A stretch of 64,000 bases of DNA from Yinghuangia soli (GTDB lineage Bacteria; Actinomycetota; Actinomycetes; Streptomycetales; Streptomycetaceae): the NCBI RefSeq assembly GCF_021502675.1, contig NZ_JAKFHA010000031.1, positions 5,429-69,428 on the forward strand, given 5' to 3'. Each line of letters begins with the position of its first letter. The first letter of the stretch is position 1. The notes beneath the pieces are model-generated. The model ran no database searches. It was not told where the DNA came from and saw only the letters and a program-made list of their open reading frames with translations. A program made the position numbers and the translations under genes. Positions 52,724 to 62,004 of the stretch are shown here, in pieces.

Positions 52724-53182
52724 GTGGCGGTCCTCTTGGTGGTGCACCACACCCCGTCCCCGAACCTCGCCGAACTCCTCGACGCGGCCCTGACCGGCGC
52801 CCGCGACCCGGACATCACCGGCGTCGAGGTCCGCGTCCGCCCGGCCCTGGTCTGCGCACCCGCCGAGGCCCTGGAGGCCGACGCGTTCCTCCTCGGCACC
52901 CCCGCGAACATCGGCTACATGTCCGGCGCCCTCAAGCACTGGTTCGACCAGCTGCTCTACCTCGACTCCGGCTCCCTGACCCGCAAGCCGTACGGCCTGT
53001 ACGTACACGGCGGCAGCGACACCGCCGGCGCGGTGCGCTCCGTCGAGGGCGCGGCCGCCGTCATGAACCTGCGCCGCATCCGCCCCGCGGTCGAGGTCAC
53101 CGGAGCGATCACCCGCCCAGCCCGCGAGGCCTGCACCGACCTCGGCGCCCTGGTCGCCGCCGAACTCATGGACGACGCCTAG
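52724..53182 (+). CDS. flavodoxin-like NAD(P)H oxidoreductase
   Basis: A 152-residue flavodoxin-fold protein. The flavin phosphate loop is near VVHHTPSPNLAELLDAAL, and the LLGTPANIGYMSGALKHWFD segment is typical of NAD(P)H:quinone/flavin reductase-like proteins. GTG 52724 has AGGAG ahead. It probably uses FMN to reduce small acceptors. Confidence 0.88.
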   Translation: MAVLLVVHHTPSPNLAELLDAALTGARDPDITGVEVRVRPALVCAPAEALEADAFLLGTPANIGYMSGALKHWFDQLLYLDSGSLTRKPYGLYVHGGSDTAGAVRSVEGAAAVMNLRRIRPAVEVTGAITRPAREACTDLGALVAAELMDDA

Positions 53183-53379
53183 CCGTTGTCCGCCGGCCGC
53201 CCTGGGGCTGCCCGCCGGACGGCCGGCCGAGGCCGTGTACCGGCCGCCACCGGCCCAACCAAACGGCTTGTGGATCTCCCTCGCATCCCGCCGCCCCGGG
53301 AACCCGAACCCGCCCCTCCGCATCGGAGACCTTGAACCGGTCCGCGCACCAGCGGACCGCAACCGAGCGAAGGGACACC

Positions 53380-54189
53380 ATGGCGGCCACGGGGAACACC
53401 GCATCGGCACCGCAGACGCATACGCATACCAGGCACCCGCAGCGACGGAAGCCGGCCCGCAGGCGCATCGCCGCCGCAGCCGCGACCGCCGCCGCACTCG
53501 CGCTCACGACCACTGCCTGCGGCTCCGGCAAGAAAGGCGGCCTGTTCGAGGACAAGGTCACCAGCGGCCCCGGCACCGGCGGCGGAAGCGGCGGCGCCAA
53601 CGGCAAGAAGGGCGCCCTCGAAGACCTCCTCGTCAAGCAGGCCGACCTGCCCGCCGAACTCAACCTCGCGGCCGGCACCATCTCCGTCCTCAACGGCCGC
53701 AACTGGCAGCCCAGCACCGAGATCGAAGCCCGCGACCCGCGCTGCCAGCCCCTCTTCGACATGATCGACCCCGACCACGCCACCACCCGCCCCACCGCCG
53801 CCGCATCGGTCTACATCGCCGGACGCCTCTACCCGATGTCCGCGAACATCCAGGAGTACCCGGCCGGCACCACCCCGCAGCTCCTCGCCTCCATCGCCGA
53901 CGCGGTCACCCCCTGCCGCACCACCGAGGCACGCATCGGCGGCGGCCCCTGGACCAAGGTCGAGACCCTCGACAACATGCTCCCCACCGTCGGCGACGGC
54001 GCCGCCGGCTACCAGCTCCGCTGGGGCGACAAGGGCAAACGCACCTACGCCACCGTCAGCGTCGTCCGCGTCGGCGACCGCCTCGTCACCACCCTCGCCC
54101 AGGACGCCGACTCCACCGAAGACCGCGGCCCCCAGCCGGACTTCGGACTCCTGCGCGCCCAGGTCAAGAAACTCACCGGCCGCGACTGA
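53380..54189 (+). CDS. secreted lipoprotein, unknown function
   Basis: A 269-residue lipoprotein. An unusually long N-region (His/Thr/Arg-rich) leads to a hydrophobic segment (about 28-42) and lipobox LTTTAC. A Gly/Ser linker precedes a folded domain (about 80-269) with two Cys (DPRCQPL and VTPCRTT) that could form a disulfide. It resembles the extracytoplasmic sensor-type lipoproteins of actinobacteria, but I cannot name the family. Confidence 0.75.
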   Translation: MAATGNTASAPQTHTHTRHPQRRKPARRRIAAAAATAAALALTTTACGSGKKGGLFEDKVTSGPGTGGGSGGANGKKGALEDLLVKQADLPAELNLAAGTISVLNGRNWQPSTEIEARDPRCQPLFDMIDPDHATTRPTAAASVYIAGRLYPMSANIQEYPAGTTPQLLASIADAVTPCRTTEARIGGGPWTKVETLDNMLPTVGDGAAGYQLRWGDKGKRTYATVSVVRVGDRLVTTLAQDADSTEDRGPQPDFGLLRAQVKKLTGRD

Positions 54190-54300
54190 CCGCAGCAACT
54201 GACCTGGAGTCCCTGGCCTCAGCCTCTGGCCGAAGGGCCCACAGGCCGCGGCCCGGTACGCCGACACCAGCCCCCGGCTACCGGGCCGCACCCACGCCCG

Positions 54301-54362
54301 CACCCGTCAACACCCGTCAACACCCGCCGTACGTCGGTCCCGTCCCGTCCCGTCCCGTCCGG
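54301..54362. repeat. short tandem repeats upstream of yoaK-like gene
   Basis: acccgtca repeats near 54303-54325 and gtccc repeats four to five times at about 54339-54360. The rest of 54190-54534 has no recognisable gene. Confidence 0.75.
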
Positions 54363-54534
54363 TTCCGTCTTCCCGACCGGGCCGCGCCGATGACCCGGGT
54401 GCACCGGGAGCGGGGGACCCGCACACGAGTCCGCGCGCCGGCGTCACCTCACCAGGCGCCGCCGACCCGGAGAACCTCATGGCCGGCCCGGCCCCGGGTG
54501 TCGCAAACCGCCGCACACCACCCACACCGCCACA

Positions 54535-55332
54535 ATGGCAGCCGTGACGCCCGACCCCGGCACCCCGCCCGGTCCGCGACCCGCCGGCCCGCCCACCCCC
54601 GCGCCGCCGCACACCGGACCGTCACCCGACGCCCCCTACCGCACCGCCACCCGCCGCGACCACACCCTGCTGCTCACCCTGGCCGCCCTCTCCGGGGCCG
54701 TCGACGCCTTCGCCGTCCTGTGCCTGGGCCACGTCTTCGCCGGCGTCATGACCGCCAACATCGTCTTCATCGGCGCCGCCACCCTCAGCGGCGACACCGC
54801 CACCACCGTCCACGCCGCCGCGGCCCTCGCCGGATTCGCCACCGGCGCCGCCCTGGCCGCCCGGACCACGCCCCACCACACCGCGCCCGCCCTGCTCGGC
54901 ACCGAAATGGCCATCCTCGCCGCGCCCGTCGCCGCCTGGACCCTCACCGGCGGGCACCCGCCCGCCCCGGCCGTGTGGACCGCCCTCGCCGCTCTCGCCA
55001 TGGGCATCCAGGCCGCCGCATGGGGGACACCCTCCACCTACTTCACCGGCACCCTCGTCGGCCTCGCCCGCACCGCCGGCCTGCTCCGCCGCCCCACCAC
55101 CGACGAACAATGGGCCCTCGGCCGCCTCGCCGCCCTCGCCACCGGCGCCGCCGCCGTCGGCCTCCTCCAGCACCACACCCCGCGCCACGCAGGACTGGCC
55201 CCGCTCATCCTCGTCCTGGCCGCCACCGCACTCGCCGCCCGCACCCGCCGCACCGAGCAGGACAAGCAGACCGACCAGACCGACCAGACCGACCAGGCTA
55301 GGCAGGGTAGGCAGGGCGAGCAGACCGGCTGA
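54535..55332 (+). CDS. YoaK family (DUF1275) membrane protein
   Basis: A 265-residue protein. A Pro-rich N-tail is followed by six membrane segments with the DUF1275 motifs ALSGAVDAFAVLCLGHVFAG and TANIVFIG, and the GIQAAAWGTPSTYFTGTLV loop. The C-terminal 25 residues are a Gln/Thr/Asp repeat (TDQTDQTDQ) from a 9-bp DNA repeat. Function unknown. GTG 54544 is an alternative start. Confidence 0.88.
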   Translation: MAAVTPDPGTPPGPRPAGPPTPAPPHTGPSPDAPYRTATRRDHTLLLTLAALSGAVDAFAVLCLGHVFAGVMTANIVFIGAATLSGDTATTVHAAAALAGFATGAALAARTTPHHTAPALLGTEMAILAAPVAAWTLTGGHPPAPAVWTALAALAMGIQAAAWGTPSTYFTGTLVGLARTAGLLRRPTTDEQWALGRLAALATGAAAVGLLQHHTPRHAGLAPLILVLAATALAARTRRTEQDKQTDQTDQTDQARQGRQGEQTG

Positions 55333-55335
55333 ACA

Positions 55336-56229
55336 TCACTGCTGCGCCGCGCACTTCGCCCGCGCCCACACCATGTACGCCGGAATCCGGTCCGTCACGA
55401 TCCCGTCGACCCCCGCCGCGGACAGCGCCTCCCACGACTCCGGATCGTCCGCCACCCACGCGTACACCTTCAGCCCCGCCCCATGCCATGCCGCCACCCG
55501 CGCCGGATCCACCTGGCCCTTCGCGACATTGAAGAACGATCCGAACCGCGCCGCCGCCTCCGGCGGCACGTACTCACCCGTCGTCAGGCCCACCGGCGCA
55601 CCCGGCTGCGCCGCCCGCACCGCCTCCAGCGCCGCGGGCAGGAACGAATGCACCACATACGACGCCCGCGACTCCGCCAGCATCGCCACCAGCACCCGGG
55701 CCTGCTCCGGCGTCGGCACCGTCTTCAACTCCACCAGCGCCTGCGCACCACTGCGCGCCGCCATCCCCAGCACCGCGTCCAACCGCGGAATCCGCTGCCC
55801 CCGCCCCGCGTCCAACGCCCCCACCTCGGCCGCCGTCAGGGCATCCACCCGCCCGCGCGCGCCCGTCGTCCGGTCCACCGTCGGATCGTGGATCACCACC
55901 GGCACACCGTCCCGCGTCCAGTGCACGTCCAGCTCGATCGCCGGAGCACCCGCACCCACCGCCCGCGCGAACGCCGCCAGCGTGTTCTCCGGTTCGTCGA
56001 AACTCGCCCCCCGGTGCGCGGCACCCGACGGGACACGGCACGGCCGAGACGGCATCATCGCCGGCCCCGGAGTCACCCGCTCAGGAGAAGGCGCCGCCAC
56101 CGGCGGCTGCCCCGAGAACGGCCCCGCCGACGGAGGCGAATCAGCGTTCCGCTCGCACGCCGAGGAGACACCCGCCGCCATCACGACCGAACCGACAACC
56201 GCTACCCAACGTATTCGGCGACGCGTCAT
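55336..56229 (-). CDS. glycerophosphodiester phosphodiesterase lipoprotein
   Basis: A 297-residue secreted enzyme. Signal with lipobox GVSSAC near residue 24. The GDPD core starts with AAHRGASFDEPENTLAAF and ELDVHWTRDGVPVVIHD, holding the catalytic His pair and metal ligands, and closes with GLKVYAWVADDPESWEAL. It hydrolyses glycerophosphodiesters outside the membrane to glycerol-3-phosphate and an alcohol. It is convergent with the YoaK-type gene, 3 bp apart. Confidence 0.92.
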   Translation of the reverse strand: MTRRRIRWVAVVGSVVMAAGVSSACERNADSPPSAGPFSGQPPVAAPSPERVTPGPAMMPSRPCRVPSGAAHRGASFDEPENTLAAFARAVGAGAPAIELDVHWTRDGVPVVIHDPTVDRTTGARGRVDALTAAEVGALDAGRGQRIPRLDAVLGMAARSGAQALVELKTVPTPEQARVLVAMLAESRASYVVHSFLPAALEAVRAAQPGAPVGLTTGEYVPPEAAARFGSFFNVAKGQVDPARVAAWHGAGLKVYAWVADDPESWEALSAAGVDGIVTDRIPAYMVWARAKCAAQQ

Positions 56230-56443
56230 GCCGGGATGTTATCGGCCCGTGACCTCTACCGACACACCCGCCCGACACGACCCACCCCGCACCGCCACCT
56301 CCTCCGCCACCCCGCCCGCGACACACCCCCGGAACCCCGCCGACCAGCACCCGACCAGCACCCGACCAGCACCGACACGACAAACCGAACCAGCACGCCG
56401 CACCCCGCACACACCACCACCGCACCGACGCGCACACGGCCGC

Positions 56444-57790
56444 TCACACCGCGGCGGCCCCGCCCCCGCCCGCCACCCGCGCCCACCGCGGCGGAGCCGC
56501 CAGCGCCGCCCGCACCGCCGCCGGAGTCGGCCTCCCCACCGACTCCGGAACCTCCTCCACCGGCACCCCGAACACCTGCGCCCACACCCGGCGCCACCCC
56601 AACCGCCGCGCCGTACGCGCCGACGCCCGCCGCTCCGCCGACACCGCCCGCCGCGCCACCTCCGCACGCGCCGCCCCCGCATCCGCCAACCACACCGGAC
56701 GCGACCTCAGCAACTCCTCCACATACGCCGCCGCCCACCGCCCGCTCCGCGGACGCAACGCCGCCACCAACTCCACGTCCAACCCGAACAACTCCGCCAC
56801 CGCATCGTCCGACAACCGCGCCACCGCCCGCGCAGCGTCCCGCAACACCGCATCGGCACGCTCCCGCGCCAACTGCCACGCCCGCTCCTGCTCCCGCCCC
56901 CACATCGCAGAAACCCGCGCCAACTCCTGATCCCCCCGCAACAGCAGCAGCCACCCCGGCGGAACCTGCGCCAACTCCTCCAACGTCTCCCGCGCGATAT
57001 AGCCGTGCAACGCCGGAATATGCTCCGCCACCCGCAACGCCGGAACACCCAGCCGCGCCGCCACCTCCACCGGCTTCGCCAACGCCGGCAACGCCCGCAA
57101 CGCCGGCCCCGCAGCCTCGTCCGCCAACTGCGCCAACTCCGCCGGCCGCAACCGCGCCTGCAGCACCAACTCGGCCAGCGCCTGCGCCCGCGAATCGTCC
57201 CGGAACCGCCGCAACCGCGGCACGATCCGCCCGAACGCCGCCCCCAACGCCACCGCCCACAACACCGTCTCGACCGGGTCACCCGACGCACCCGGCCGCC
57301 GCGTCGCCAGCAACTGCCGCGCATTCCGCGCCCGTTCACGGTTGTGCGCCCGCGTCCGCGCCGCCTTCACAGCCGCCTGCGACCGCGCCACCGCAGCAGC
57401 CGCAGCCCGCAACTCGATATCCGCCACCACATGCGGCAGCAGCGCATCCACATCCGCCGTGCGGTAGTAGCACACCTCCAGGTCCCGGCCGTCCCGCCGC
57501 AACCACTGCCGCTCCACCACCGGCAACTCCGCCGTACGCGCCACCCGCAGGAACCGCTCCCGGCTGATGTGCAGCCGCACCGCCGCCTGCCGCGCGCTCA
57601 ACGGCTCCTCACGATGCAGCGCATCCAGGAAACGCCGCTGGTCCGCGGCCGCCCGCGCCACGCAGTCCGCATCGAACGTGCCGTCCTCGTGCTGGTCGAG
57701 CAGACCCGCCCGCGCAGCGAGCCGAACCTGCCGGGGGACCAGACCCAAAGCCTGACCGACCCGCGCGGCACCCATCCCTCGTCGGGTCAC
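56444..57790 (-). CDS. large helical protein with HTH-like start, unknown
   Basis: A 448-residue, Ala/Arg-rich helical protein without membrane segments. Residues about 7-35 (GAARVGQALGLVPRQVRLAA) and 55-85 (SARQAAVRLHISRERFLRVA) look like two helix-turn-helices, followed by RDLEVCYYRTADVDALLPH as in MerR- or excisionase-like DNA binders. The rest is long helices. GTG 57790 with GGGAAGGGG ahead is preferred over ATG 57775. Function unknown. Confidence 0.65.
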   Translation of the reverse strand: MTRRGMGAARVGQALGLVPRQVRLAARAGLLDQHEDGTFDADCVARAAADQRRFLDALHREEPLSARQAAVRLHISRERFLRVARTAELPVVERQWLRRDGRDLEVCYYRTADVDALLPHVVADIELRAAAAAVARSQAAVKAARTRAHNRERARNARQLLATRRPGASGDPVETVLWAVALGAAFGRIVPRLRRFRDDSRAQALAELVLQARLRPAELAQLADEAAGPALRALPALAKPVEVAARLGVPALRVAEHIPALHGYIARETLEELAQVPPGWLLLLRGDQELARVSAMWGREQERAWQLARERADAVLRDAARAVARLSDDAVAELFGLDVELVAALRPRSGRWAAAYVEELLRSRPVWLADAGAARAEVARRAVSAERRASARTARRLGWRRVWAQVFGVPVEEVPESVGRPTPAAVRAALAAPPRWARVAGGGGAAAV

Positions 57791-57966
57791 GGCCGGCCCC
57801 TTCCCTCGGGTGACACCGATCGGGCCGACGATAGAACGGGGAGCACCTCCGGGGTAGGCGAAGGCGGGAAATCCGCCCGAAAGTGCCAGCCGCCCCCACC
57901 AGTCCGGCTTGTCCAGATACCCACCCACCCCGAAACCGGGTACGCTCCCCGCCCCTCACCCGCGCC

Positions 57967-58803
57967 TCACTTACCGCAGCACACCGGCACGCCCGCCGCG
58001 TCGTACATCTCCACCCGCGGCCGCGCCTCACCCTCCGACCGCGGAAGCGCCACCGCGAAGTACACGGCGAAGCTGCCGTCCTCCGGCGCGGGAGCCGCGA
58101 TCAGATCCGCACCGGACAACACGGTCACCGTCCCGTCCGCCGCGGTCACCACCACCTTCGCCACCTCGCCCGGGATGCGGCCTTGCACCAGCCAGCCCCG
58201 CACGGCCGACTGCCCGGCCCGCGCCTCGAACGGAGTCGCGCCGAACGTCCCCAGGTACAGCCTCTTCCAGGCAGGACGCCCGGGGTCGATGCTGCTGGTC
58301 TCGCCCACCAAGGAGCCGGAGCCGTCGTCATACCGCACCGTGAGCCGCACGACCGTCGCCTCCGCACCGAGCGGGGCCGCTGGCCACTGCGCGGCTACTT
58401 CGGCCGCCGGGACGACCGCAAGCGTGCGCACCAACTCCCACGCCACCCCGTCGAACACGCCCTGCGCCAGCGTCGTCGAACCGAGCACCCCGCCCGGCAC
58501 CTCGGAACGCCCGGACCCCACCGCGCTCGGCACCTCCGACCGCCCCGGCCCCACCCGGTCCGCATCCCCGCCCGCCGCACCGAACACTGCCGCCGCCCCC
58601 ACCGCACCCGCGGCAAGCACCGACACCGCAGACACGGCCGACACGACCGCCACCCGCCGCCGCGCCCGGAGCCGCCGGCCGCCGCGCACGATCCCCTCCA
58701 GCGGAACCGGCCCCGGCCGCACCTCGTCCGCCGCCTCGCCGAGCCCGTACGCCAATCCGCTCCCCGCCACCGGGGAGTACTCCAGGTCGTGCGATGCCAT
58801 CAC
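57967..58803 (-). CDS. membrane protein partnered with SigE-type sigma factor
   Basis: A 278-residue protein. A cytoplasmic N-part (about 1-48) is followed by one membrane segment (about 50-72) and a large outer domain ending in VPVCCGK. This is the layout of anti-sigma factors or sensors, though no clear zinc motif is seen in the N-part. It overlaps the sigma factor gene by 4 bp (ATGA), so it is probably its regulator. Confidence 0.72.
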   Translation of the reverse strand: MMASHDLEYSPVAGSGLAYGLGEAADEVRPGPVPLEGIVRGGRRLRARRRVAVVSAVSAVSVLAAGAVGAAAVFGAAGGDADRVGPGRSEVPSAVGSGRSEVPGGVLGSTTLAQGVFDGVAWELVRTLAVVPAAEVAAQWPAAPLGAEATVVRLTVRYDDGSGSLVGETSSIDPGRPAWKRLYLGTFGATPFEARAGQSAVRGWLVQGRIPGEVAKVVVTAADGTVTVLSGADLIAAPAPEDGSFAVYFAVALPRSEGEARPRVEMYDAAGVPVCCGK

Positions 58804-59354
58804 TGTCCTCCTGGGAAAGCCGCAGAGATCCGCGGCACCGGCGGAACCGCCGGCGCCGGCGCGAGATCGCGCACCACGGGATGGGACCGCAACTTCGCCA
58901 GCCCCTTGGACGCCTGGCTCTTCACCGTCCCCACCGAGCAGCCCACCGCCGCCGCGACGTCCTGCTCGGACAAGTCGGACCAGTAGCGCAGCACTATCAC
59001 CGCCCGCTGCCGCGCCGGGAGTTCCGCCAGCGCACCCAGCAGCGCATGCCGCGTCTCCAGACCCGCATGCGCATCCGGCGCCGCCACCTCCGGCACCGCA
59101 TCGGTCAGCCGCTCGCCGACCCGCCGCTTCCGGAACCGCCGCGCATTGCAGCGCACCAGGATGCGGTGCACATACGCGTCCCGGTTCTCACTGCGCGCCA
59201 CGCGATGCCAACCCGCGTACGCCTGCTCCAACGCCGTCTGCGCCAGGTCCTCCGCATGGTGCCGGTCCCCGGTGAGCAAGTACGCGATCCGCACCAACCG
59301 CTCCCAGCGGGCCGCGGCGTACTCCCGGAACTCGGCTTCATCGACCGTGTCCAA
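58800..59354 (-). CDS. SigE-family ECF sigma factor
   Basis: A 184-residue sigma factor. Region 2 has RIAYLLTGDRHHAEDLAQTA and region 4 has YWSDLSEQDVAAAVGCSVGT followed by VKSQASKGLAKLR. This fits the SigE-family (actinobacterial ECF) type. The TTG start at 59354 has GAGGAGG seven bases ahead. It is coupled to the membrane protein gene that follows. Confidence 0.9.
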   Translation of the reverse strand: MDTVDEAEFREYAAARWERLVRIAYLLTGDRHHAEDLAQTALEQAYAGWHRVARSENRDAYVHRILVRCNARRFRKRRVGERLTDAVPEVAAPDAHAGLETRHALLGALAELPARQRAVIVLRYWSDLSEQDVAAAVGCSVGTVKSQASKGLAKLRSHPVVRDLAPAPAVPPVPRISAAFPGGQ

Positions 59355-59464
59355 CGAACACCTCCTCGCCCGGTAGTGGACGCAACCCGCCGAACAGGTT
59401 GCCCCGGCAGGCCAGGTGCCCGGACGGCGCAGGCGTTCCAGTCAGTCCCGGGCCAGTCCCCGGG

Positions 59465-60157
59465 TCAGTCCCCGGCGGGGGAGAGCGACTCGCGCAGCGC
59501 CAGCGCCAGGCGGTCCACGGCCGCATCGCCGTCCACGGGCGCCGTACCGGTGAGCGTGCCGGCCAGCGCCTGCACGAGCACCGCGGCGGTGGCCAGGCGC
59601 GCGTCCTCGCGGTCGTCGCCCGCGACCCTGCCGATCACCGCGTCGCGCACCGCCACCGAGATATCCAGCGCACCGAACCGCTCCGGGAACGACAGCGCCA
59701 TCAGGCACACGCCCACGTTCGCCGACAGGATCGACTGCACCGCCAACTCCGGCGGCGTACGCAGCCGTCCGGCATCCCGGCAGCGCTCCACCGCGGCCAG
59801 CAGCAGCGCCTGCGCCTCCGCGATGCCCTGCGGACGGCTGTCGCCCGCGGGCGTGAACATCAGCCGGTACAGGTGCGGGTTGCCCAGCGCGAACGCGACG
59901 TGGCTGTCCCACGCGGTGCGCAGGTCGGCCACCGGGTCGTCGGTGAGCGGGTTGCGGCGCTTGTTGGCGAGGAAGCGCGCGAAGCCGACGTCGGCGACCG
60001 CGGTGAGCAGGCCCTGCTTGTCGCCGAACTGGCGGTAGATCTCCGGCATGCCGACGCGGGCGCGGTCGCAGATCGCGCGCGTGGAGATCGCCAGGGCGTC
60101 CTTGGTGGCGAGGAGTTCCGCGGTGGCGTCCAGGATGCGTTCACGTGCCGTCGACAT
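59465..60157 (-). CDS. TetR-family repressor
   Basis: A 230-residue regulator with helix-turn-helix in AISTRAICDRARVGMPEIYR and QFGDKQGLLTAV. The C-terminal part is the usual ligand-binding bundle. It is divergent from the MBL-fold lipoprotein gene; two matching 14-bp boxes in opposite orientation lie between and are probably its sites. Confidence 0.9.
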   Translation of the reverse strand: MSTARERILDATAELLATKDALAISTRAICDRARVGMPEIYRQFGDKQGLLTAVADVGFARFLANKRRNPLTDDPVADLRTAWDSHVAFALGNPHLYRLMFTPAGDSRPQGIAEAQALLLAAVERCRDAGRLRTPPELAVQSILSANVGVCLMALSFPERFGALDISVAVRDAVIGRVAGDDREDARLATAAVLVQALAGTLTGTAPVDGDAAVDRLALALRESLSPAGD

Positions 60158-60169
60158 GCCGCCCACGAT

Positions 60170-60183
60170 AGCAGCGTTAACAC
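60170..60183 (-). promoter_or_regulatory. TetR box near repressor start
   Basis: Minus strand GTGTTAACGCTGCT, matching the box at 60252 at 12 of 14 positions. It is 12 bp before the repressor start codon. Confidence 0.65.
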
Positions 60184-60251
60184 GCTTGACCTGCGCTGAT
60201 CCGGCTTCGGCGGGGGAGCGAAGGTCGATGTGTAAGCGACGATCACGACGC

Positions 60252-60270
60252 GTGTTAGCGTTGCTCACAC
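60252..60270 (+). promoter_or_regulatory. TetR box near MBL gene
   Basis: GTGTTAGC, GTT, GCTCACAC: a near-palindrome with seven of eight arm pairs. It starts with the same 14-bp box as on the minus strand at 60183-60170. Confidence 0.7.
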
Positions 60271-60337
60271 CTCGGGGCCGGGACACCGCTCCGGGGCGAT
60301 CCGACACGCCCGAAACCGCACGAGAGCTGGTACGCCC

Positions 60338-61294
60338 ATGAAGCGCCCGACGTTCCGCCTCGCCGCCACAGCCGCCCTCGCCGCCACCGCAAGCGCCGCC
60401 CTGCTCACCGGCTGCGGGGGAGACGCCGACGCCGACGAACCCGCAGCGCAGAACACCCCGGCCGCTGGCAGCACCGGAACCCCCGGAGCGAACACCGACC
60501 CGGCCACCCCCGCCGCAGCCTTCACCGTCACCCACATAGGCGGCCCCACCACGCTCCTCGAAGTCGCCGGCGCCCGCATCCTCATCGACCCGACCTTCGA
60601 CCAGCCGAAGAAGTACCCCAGCGGCCTGGAGAAGACCCAGGCACCCGCCTACGGCCCCGACAAACTCGGCCGCATCGACGCCGTCCTGCTGTCCCACGAC
60701 CAGCACGACGACAACCTCGACGACTCCGGGCGCGAACTCCTCAAGACCGCACCCCTCGTCCTCTCCACCCCCGGCGCCCACCAGCGCCTCGGCGACCACG
60801 TCACCGCCCTGGCCAGCTGGACCTCCACCGACCTCAAGACCGCCCGCGGCACCATCAAGATCACCGCCGTACCCGCCCTGCACGGCCCCGACGGCGTCGA
60901 CCGCGGCGCCGACGGCGAGGTCACCGGCTTCGTCCTCAGCGGCCCCGGCGTCCCCACCACCTACATCTCCGGCGACAACGCCTCCGCCACCGTCGCCAAG
61001 CAGGTGGGGGACCGCATCAAGTCCGAGATCGGCCCCATCGACACCGCCGTCCTCTTCGCCGGCGCCGCCCGCACCCCCGCAATCCTCGACAACGCCCCGC
61101 TCACCCTCACCTCCAAGGACGCCGCCCGCGTCGCCAAGGACCTCGTACCCCGCAAGGTCGTCGCCGTCCACACCGACAGCTGGAACATCTACTCCGAGGA
61201 CATGGCCTCCCTCGTCAAGGCCTTCGAAGACCAGGGCATCGCCGCCAAGCTCGTCGACATCAAGCCCGACGGCACCGCCAAGAACCTCGCCTGA
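60338..61294 (+). CDS. MBL-fold metallo-hydrolase lipoprotein
   Basis: A 318-residue secreted lipoprotein with lipobox LLTGC at about residue 25. After a Thr/Ala/Pro spacer comes a UlaG-like metallo-beta-lactamase fold: VTHIGGPTTLLEV and the metal motif SHDQHDDNLDDSG (instead of HxHxDH). YISGDNASA and VAVHTDSWNIYSED supply later ligands. It is divergent from a TetR gene that probably controls it. Confidence 0.88.
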   Translation: MKRPTFRLAATAALAATASAALLTGCGGDADADEPAAQNTPAAGSTGTPGANTDPATPAAAFTVTHIGGPTTLLEVAGARILIDPTFDQPKKYPSGLEKTQAPAYGPDKLGRIDAVLLSHDQHDDNLDDSGRELLKTAPLVLSTPGAHQRLGDHVTALASWTSTDLKTARGTIKITAVPALHGPDGVDRGADGEVTGFVLSGPGVPTTYISGDNASATVAKQVGDRIKSEIGPIDTAVLFAGAARTPAILDNAPLTLTSKDAARVAKDLVPRKVVAVHTDSWNIYSEDMASLVKAFEDQGIAAKLVDIKPDGTAKNLA

Positions 61295-61567
61295 TCACAC
61301 TGGCCGAAGGGCCGAAGGGCCGAAGACCGGCAGAGCGGCAGGTAGGAGGACCGGACCGGGCCGCCGGGGGAGACCCCCAACAACCGACCCGCCACACGAA
61401 TCCCCCCGTACACCCGCACCCCGCATGCAGCGTGCCCACCGGCACGCCCCGCGCCGTGTGGTCCCCGGAGCGACCCTCCGGGGACCACGCGCGCCCCGAA
61501 CCCCCATGGCATGCCCCGGGCAGGTGGAGTCGCGTCCGCCATCCGCGCCGCCGCTAACCTCCCGACC

Positions 61568-61933
61568 ATGCATCTCCGAGCCCTCGGCTACTGGCGGTCG
61601 GACACCAACGACCGCCTGCCGCACCCCGCGAACCTCGTCGACACCACCTGGGACGGGAACGAACGCGCTCTCGTCGTCGACTACCTGGACGACGGCCGGA
61701 CCGGCCGACGCTTCATGGGCGTCTCGCTCTGCCGCATCTGCGGCGCCCACAACGGCGGCGACGAGAAGACCGACGGTGTGTACGTCTGGCCCAGCGGGCT
61801 CGCCCACTACGTCGAGCACCACGGCGTGCGCCTGCCAAAGGAGTTCGTCGAGCACGCCATCCGCCAAAGCGAGGAACTGGAGGCATCGACCGTGGACCGC
61901 ACGTGGTGGGCCGAGCAGACTGCCGGAGCCTGA
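61568..61933 (+). CDS. hypothetical protein with CxxC motif
   Basis: A 121-residue soluble protein. LCRICGAHNGGDEKTDGVYV holds a CxxC and is followed by WPSGLAHYVEHHGVRLPKEF, with three His; a zinc site is possible. I have no family name. ATG 61568 is chosen over the longer frame because the upstream part is Ala/Arg-biased. Confidence 0.7.
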   Translation: MHLRALGYWRSDTNDRLPHPANLVDTTWDGNERALVVDYLDDGRTGRRFMGVSLCRICGAHNGGDEKTDGVYVWPSGLAHYVEHHGVRLPKEFVEHAIRQSEELEASTVDRTWWAEQTAGA

Positions 61934-62004
61934 CCGGCTGCCGACACGGGGGAGAGGCGCAGGCGAACCAGAGATGTCGTACCTGTGCCCTACCCTCCCC
62001 GCCC

